A stretch of DNA of 25,502 nucleotides, from assembly GCA_027038385.1 (NCBI GenBank), contig JALVXE010000012.1, positions 1-25,502 on the forward strand, in the 5' to 3' direction. This stretch comes from Thermotogaceae bacterium. Its GTDB lineage: Bacteria; Thermotogota; Thermotogae; Thermotogales; Thermotogaceae. Below, one piece after another: positions 22,351 to 25,502 of this stretch. How positions within the stretch are numbered: the first letter of the stretch is position 1; every line of letters begins with the position of its first letter. The notes below the pieces were generated by a model, which was not told where the DNA came from, did no database searches, and was given only the letters and a program-made list of their open reading frames with translations. The position numbers and the translations under genes are program-made.

Positions 22351-23027
22351 CTTCCGAGCACCTCCTCTATCTTCTTTACCATGTCCTTTGTTAGAACCAG
22401 CACATCGTGGTTTAGAATGTCGTAGACGTTGAGTCCATCAATGTTCACATCGTTTTCATCTTTTCTGTTGTTCGGGTTATCCGCTATCAGCACTTTAACC
22501 CCGGGGATATTCTTACCGGACAATCTAACGTTGATGTACTTCTCCTCCTTCCAAGGAAGAACAAAGAGAGATTTCACATCGGAAAGTTTCAAGTTATTTA
22601 GAATCTCCCTCATTTTCTTCGTCTTCGGGGAATCAAAAGATATGTCATCGAGGATCACCAATTTACCCTCGCGAAGCTTGACGGAAAGAGCACTCTTAAG
22701 CGCAAGCTTCTTCATTTTCTTATTGAGCTTTTTACTCCAATCCCTCGGTTTTGGACCGTGAGCGGTTCCACCATGTCTCCAAATTGGTGATCTTATAGAA
22801 CCGTGTCTCGCCCTACCGGTGTGTTTCTGAATCCAAGGTTTCCTTCCTCCTCCGGAAACTTCTCCCCTGCTCTTCGTCGAAGCGGTTCCAGCTCTCCTGT
22901 TTGAGAGTTGCATGTCGACGTATCTCCACATCACATCGAGATTCGGATCGATGTTGAAAACATCATCACGGAGTTCTATGTTTCCGATCTTCTCACCCTT
23001 GACATTGAAAATCTCAAGAGTAGCCAT
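22347..23027 (-). CDS. rplD: 50S ribosomal protein L4
   Basis: L4 reaches into the exit tunnel and in gamma-proteobacteria also regulates the S10 operon. The 226-aa product has the tunnel-loop motif STKSRGEVSGGGRKPWIQKHTGRARHGSIRSPIWRHGGTAHGPKPRDWSKKLNKKMKKLALKSALS, the family's most conserved region, followed by the C-terminal domain. Whether it regulates this operon is unknown; no E. coli-like S10 leader is apparent. Confidence 0.97.
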   Translation of the reverse strand: MATLEIFNVKGEKIGNIELRDDVFNIDPNLDVMWRYVDMQLSNRRAGTASTKSRGEVSGGGRKPWIQKHTGRARHGSIRSPIWRHGGTAHGPKPRDWSKKLNKKMKKLALKSALSVKLREGKLVILDDISFDSPKTKKMREILNNLKLSDVKSLFVLPWKEEKYINVRLSGKNIPGVKVLIADNPNNRKDENDVNIDGLNVYDILNHDVLVLTKDMVKKIEEVLGR

Positions 23028-23030
23028 GGA

Positions 23031-23678
23031 TTACTCCTCCCCTTTCCTTATTTTCGGGGCCTTGGCACTCCTTATCAGAAGGAGTCCACCCCTCGCTCCA
23101 GGGACTCCACCTTTGATCACTAATAAGTTGTTTTCGGGGTCGACTTTGACAACTTTGAGATTCCTAACCGTAACCCTTTCATTTCCGTACTGTCCGGCCA
23201 TCTTCTTACCTTTGAGAATCTTTGCAGGTTCTGTGTGCTGCCCAACGGAACCGAGCATCCTATGGAACTTGGAACCGTGGGATCTGGGCCCTCCTTGAAA
23301 TCCCCATCTCTTCATAGCTCCAGAGTAGCCCCTTCCCTTGCTCCATCCGGTAACGTCTATGACATCACCGGGTTCGAATATAGAAACGTCTATCACCTTC
23401 CCAACCTCGAAGTCGTCCAGGTTGTCAACACGGAATTCTCTGAGTATCCTCATCGGTTTTACACCGTATTTTTTAAAGTGTCCGAGCATCGGTTTGTTCG
23501 CCTTTCTCTCAGGTATCTCCTCAAATCCGAGCTGAACAGCTGAGTACCCATCGACTTCTGGGGTTTTCTTCTGAACAACAACGCACGGGCCTGCTTTGAC
23601 AACGGTCACCGGTACAGCCCTTCCATCCTCATCGAATATCTGCGTCATACCTATCTTCCTTCCGATTATCATCTTCAT
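23031..23678 (-). CDS. rplC: 50S ribosomal protein L3
   Basis: L3 is an early assembly protein close to the peptidyl transferase centre. The 215-aa product shows IIGRKIGMTQIFDEDGRAVPVTVVKAGPC and the central loop SKGRGYSGAMKRWGFQGGPRSHGSKFHRMLGSVG, which reaches the catalytic core. The first of two close ATGs (23678) has better spacing to GGAGG. Order rpsJ-rplC-rplD-rplW is standard. Confidence 0.97.
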   Translation of the reverse strand: MKMIIGRKIGMTQIFDEDGRAVPVTVVKAGPCVVVQKKTPEVDGYSAVQLGFEEIPERKANKPMLGHFKKYGVKPMRILREFRVDNLDDFEVGKVIDVSIFEPGDVIDVTGWSKGRGYSGAMKRWGFQGGPRSHGSKFHRMLGSVGQHTEPAKILKGKKMAGQYGNERVTVRNLKVVKVDPENNLLVIKGGVPGARGGLLLIRSAKAPKIRKGEE

Positions 23679-23694
23679 CTCGGAGCCACCTCCG

Positions 23695-24003
23695 TCACAG
23701 CTTTATCTCTACATCCACACCAGCCGGGAGGTTTATCTTCATGAGCTCATCTATGGTTTTCGGCGACGGATTTATTATGTCTATGAGCCTTTTGTGAACC
23801 CTCTTTTCAAAGTGCTCTCTCGAATCCTTGTGTTTCATCGGAGACCTCAAAACGGTGTAAAGGGTCCTCTCGGTTGGGAGTGGAATGGGTCCTGCAACCC
23901 TTGCACTCGTCGCCTTTGCGACCTCCACTATCTTCTTGGCTGATTCATCGAGCAGTTTATGATCGTAAGCTCTGAGCTTTATTCTTATTTTCTGTTCAGG
24001 CAT
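23695..24003 (-). CDS. rpsJ: 30S ribosomal protein S10
   Basis: S10 belongs to the 30S head and, as NusE, to transcription antitermination complexes. The 102-aa product has KIRIKLRAYDHKLLDESAKKIVEVAKATSARVAGPIPLPTERTLYTVLRSPMKHKDSREHFEKRVHKRLIDI, all strongly conserved, at normal length. Its SD (AGGAGG, 9 nt from the ATG) may be masked by an upstream CTCCTT. It is the first gene after tuf, where the S10 operon classically begins. Confidence 0.98.
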   Translation of the reverse strand: MPEQKIRIKLRAYDHKLLDESAKKIVEVAKATSARVAGPIPLPTERTLYTVLRSPMKHKDSREHFEKRVHKRLIDIINPSPKTIDELMKINLPAGVDVEIKL

Positions 24004-24013
24004 ACCCTCCCTC

Positions 24014-24037
24014 CTCCTTTATCAATCGAAGAAGGAG
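24014..24037 (-). promoter_or_regulatory. Possible SD-masking hairpin in front of rpsJ
   Basis: On the minus strand CTCCTT (24037-24032) can pair perfectly with AAGGAG (24019-24014), with a 12-nt loop between. The AAGGAG arm is the core of the rpsJ ribosome binding site. If formed, the 6-bp helix would limit rpsJ initiation unless ribosomes finishing tuf, whose stop lies 18 nt upstream, melt it. The purine-rich context makes chance pairing quite possible, and a 6-bp helix may be unstable at high growth temperature. Confidence 0.3.
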
Positions 24038-24041
24038 CAAG

Positions 24042-24054
24042 GGGGGAGACCCCC
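24042..24054 (-). other. G/C hairpin directly after the tuf stop
   Basis: GGGGG-TCT-CCCCC on the minus strand (24054-24042) begins on the base next to the tuf stop codon. It is followed by a pyrimidine-rich stretch (CTTGCTCCTTCTTC) rather than a run of T, so it is not a clear terminator. It may be an attenuator, an RNA-stability element or a processing signal separating tuf from the S10 group, or it may have no role. Confidence 0.35.
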
Positions 24055-25257
24055 TCACTCCACTATCTCTGTCACAACTCCAGCTCCGACGGTTCTTCCG
24101 CCTTCTCTTATAGCAAACCTCATTCCCTCGTCTATAGCAACCGGGTATATGAGCTTGATCGTGAGTTCAACGTTGTCGCCAGGCATGACCATTTCAACAC
24201 CTTCTGGAAGTTCGGTGACTTCTCCGGTAACGTCAGCAGTTCTTATATAGAACTGCGGTTTGTAACCCTTCGTGAACGGAGTGTGTCTTCCACCTTCTTC
24301 CTTCTTCAAGATGTAGACCTGTGCCTTGAACGTCGTGTGCGGGTGTATGCTTCCAGGAGCTGCGAGAACCTGTCCTCTTTCAACTTCGTCCTTGTCTATT
24401 CCTCTAAGCAGACATCCAACGTTGTCACCAGCGATTCCCTCATCGAGTATCTTTCTGAACATCTCGACACTCGTGACAACGGTCTTCTTAACCTCATCGC
24501 TGAGTCCGACTATCTCAACCTCGTCACCCGGTTTGATCTTTCCACGCTCAATCCTTCCGGTAACAACCGTACCCCTACCTGTTATGGAGAAGACGTCCTC
24601 TATCGGCATCAAGAAAGGCTTGTCAACTTCTCTAACCGGATCGGGTATGTAGTTGTCAAGAGCATCGAGGAGCTCGGCTATCGGTTTGTAAACTGGATCG
24701 TTCGGGTCATCCGGACCTTCGAGAGCCTTAAGAGCGGAACCCCTGATAACCGGAACCTCATCCCCGGGATACTCGTACTTATCAAGGAGCTCCCTGACCT
24801 CCATCTCGACGAGATCAATGAGCTCTTCATCGTCTACCATATCAGTCTTGTTGAGGAATACGACTATAGCGGGGACGTTAACCTGCCTGGAGAGAAGGAC
24901 GTGCTCTCTCGTCTGCGGCATCGGTCCATCGGTAGCAGCAACGACAAGTATCGACCCATCCATCTGAGCAGCTCCGGTGATCATGTTCTTGATGTAGTCA
25001 GCGTGTCCTGGACAGTCGATATGGGCATAGTGCCTCTTTTCGGTCTCGTACTCAACGTGGGTGATGTTTATGGTTATACCCCTGGCCTTCTCTTCTGGAG
25101 CCTTGTCGATCTGGTCGAACGGTATGTAGTTGGCAAGGCCCTTGAACGATAAGTACTTTGTTATAGCAGCGGTGAGTGTCGTCTTCCCGTGGTCGATGTG
25201 TCCTATGGTACCAACGTTCACGTGAGGCTTTTTCCTTTCAAACTTCTCCTTTGCCAT
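24055..25257 (-). CDS. tuf: Elongation factor Tu
   Basis: EF-Tu brings aminoacyl-tRNA to the ribosome. The 400-aa product has the GTPase motifs G1 GHIDHGKT (19-26), G2 ARGITINITHVEYET, G3 DCPGHADY, G4 NKTD and G5 SALKAL, then the two beta-barrel domains (domain II with GRGTVVTGRIERG; domain III ending MRFAIREGGRTVGAGVVTEIVE). It follows fusA by 30 nt, with AAAGGAGGGG as SD. This is the only tuf copy visible; a second elsewhere cannot be excluded. Confidence 0.98.
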   Translation of the reverse strand: MAKEKFERKKPHVNVGTIGHIDHGKTTLTAAITKYLSFKGLANYIPFDQIDKAPEEKARGITINITHVEYETEKRHYAHIDCPGHADYIKNMITGAAQMDGSILVVAATDGPMPQTREHVLLSRQVNVPAIVVFLNKTDMVDDEELIDLVEMEVRELLDKYEYPGDEVPVIRGSALKALEGPDDPNDPVYKPIAELLDALDNYIPDPVREVDKPFLMPIEDVFSITGRGTVVTGRIERGKIKPGDEVEIVGLSDEVKKTVVTSVEMFRKILDEGIAGDNVGCLLRGIDKDEVERGQVLAAPGSIHPHTTFKAQVYILKKEEGGRHTPFTKGYKPQFYIRTADVTGEVTELPEGVEMVMPGDNVELTIKLIYPVAIDEGMRFAIREGGRTVGAGVVTEIVE

Positions 25258-25287
25258 GCTTAACCCCTCCTTTACAGAGTTCTATTG

Positions 25288-25502
25288 TTAATATCCAACA
25301 ACCTTCTGTTTAACCTTTTCCGGCACCTCCTGATAGTGAGAGAACCTCATTATATAGGTTGCCCTTCCTTGGCTCAGCGATCTCAGTACAGTCGCGTACC
25401 CGAAAAGCTCGGAGAGCGGAGCGTATGCTTTTATTATCCTCACCTTTCCCCTGGTCTCCATTCCCTCGACCTTCGCTCTCCTCGAGTTCAAATCCGCTAT
25501 TA
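25288..25502 (-). CDS. fusA: Elongation factor G, C-terminal fragment (partial)
   Basis: The frame enters from the window's right edge. About 71 residues are visible: IADLNSRRAKVEGMETRG, then APLSELFGYATVLRSLSQGRATYIMRFSHYQEVP and a short end KQKVVGY. This is domain V of EF-G, aligning with E. coli GDLSRRRGMLKG and [26 protein letters not shown]. The rest of the gene, and probably rpsG and rpsL, lie beyond the window. Because it belongs to the str operon, the str, S10, spc and alpha groups appear continuous here. Confidence 0.95.
   Translation of the reverse strand, partial: IADLNSRRAKVEGMETRGKVRIIKAYAPLSELFGYATVLRSLSQGRATYIMRFSHYQEVPEKVKQKVVGY

Noticed and set aside
23959..25152. 397-codon plus-strand frame opposite tuf
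   Set aside because: This is the well-known long antisense frame over tuf; no SD and no recognisable domain.
1..25502. tRNA, rRNA, CRISPR, insertion sequence, integrase, riboswitch
   Set aside because: Scanned for by eye; gaps between genes are almost all under 60 nt, with no repeats, terminal inverted repeats or tRNA-like folds seen.

Overview
The window is a compact bacterial chromosomal segment with almost no spacer DNA. It has two blocks that meet tail to tail. I read it as a thermophilic member of the Thermotogota. The clues are the merged fusA-tuf-S10-spc-alpha operon order, heavy use of AGA/AGG and ATA codons, zinc-type S14, S4 and L36, an elongated L22, and a partial gene ending in an outer-membrane beta-barrel signature. 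The phylum call is an inference from gene order and protein character; a related deep-branching thermophile cannot be excluded without a tree.

Plus-strand block (1-7158): the 3' end of an apparent outer-membrane barrel gene, then six genes packed with 4-20 nt overlaps. They encode a one-pass membrane protein with TPR-like helices on both sides, GatA, an HD-domain phosphohydrolase of the YwfO/EF1143 type, a membrane-anchored WbpM/PglF/CapD-type nucleotide-sugar 4,6-dehydratase, a YfcE/MJ0936-type metallophosphoesterase, and a single-domain biotin protein ligase. The functions are unrelated, but start/stop overlaps and Shine-Dalgarno (SD) sites inside upstream genes suggest one translationally coupled transcript.

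Minus-strand block (25502 down to 7130): the C-terminus of fusA, then tuf, rpsJ, rplC, rplD, rplW, rplB, rpsS, rplV, rpsC, rplP, rpmC, rpsQ, rplN, rplX, rplE, rpsZ, rpsH, rplF, rplR, rpsE, rpmD, rplO, secY, adk, map, infA, rpmJ, rpsM, rpsK, rpsD, rpoA and rplQ. A clear intrinsic terminator follows rplQ. Beyond it lie a metallo-beta-lactamase-fold hydrolase and rsgA, joined by a 4-nt overlap. The rsgA 3' end overlaps the biotin ligase 3' end by 29 bp.

Most of the window is conserved translation machinery. I see no mobile elements, CRISPR arrays, tRNA or rRNA genes, toxin-antitoxin pairs or defence systems. There is no gene-free stretch over 300 bases. The points worth a second look are the membrane TPR protein beside the barrel gene, the mixed overlapping operon, a Lys at the alpha-CTD position of E. 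coli Arg265, a possible SD-masking hairpin before rpsJ, the rpoA/rplQ and rsgA/birA overlaps, and several starts decided by SD position.
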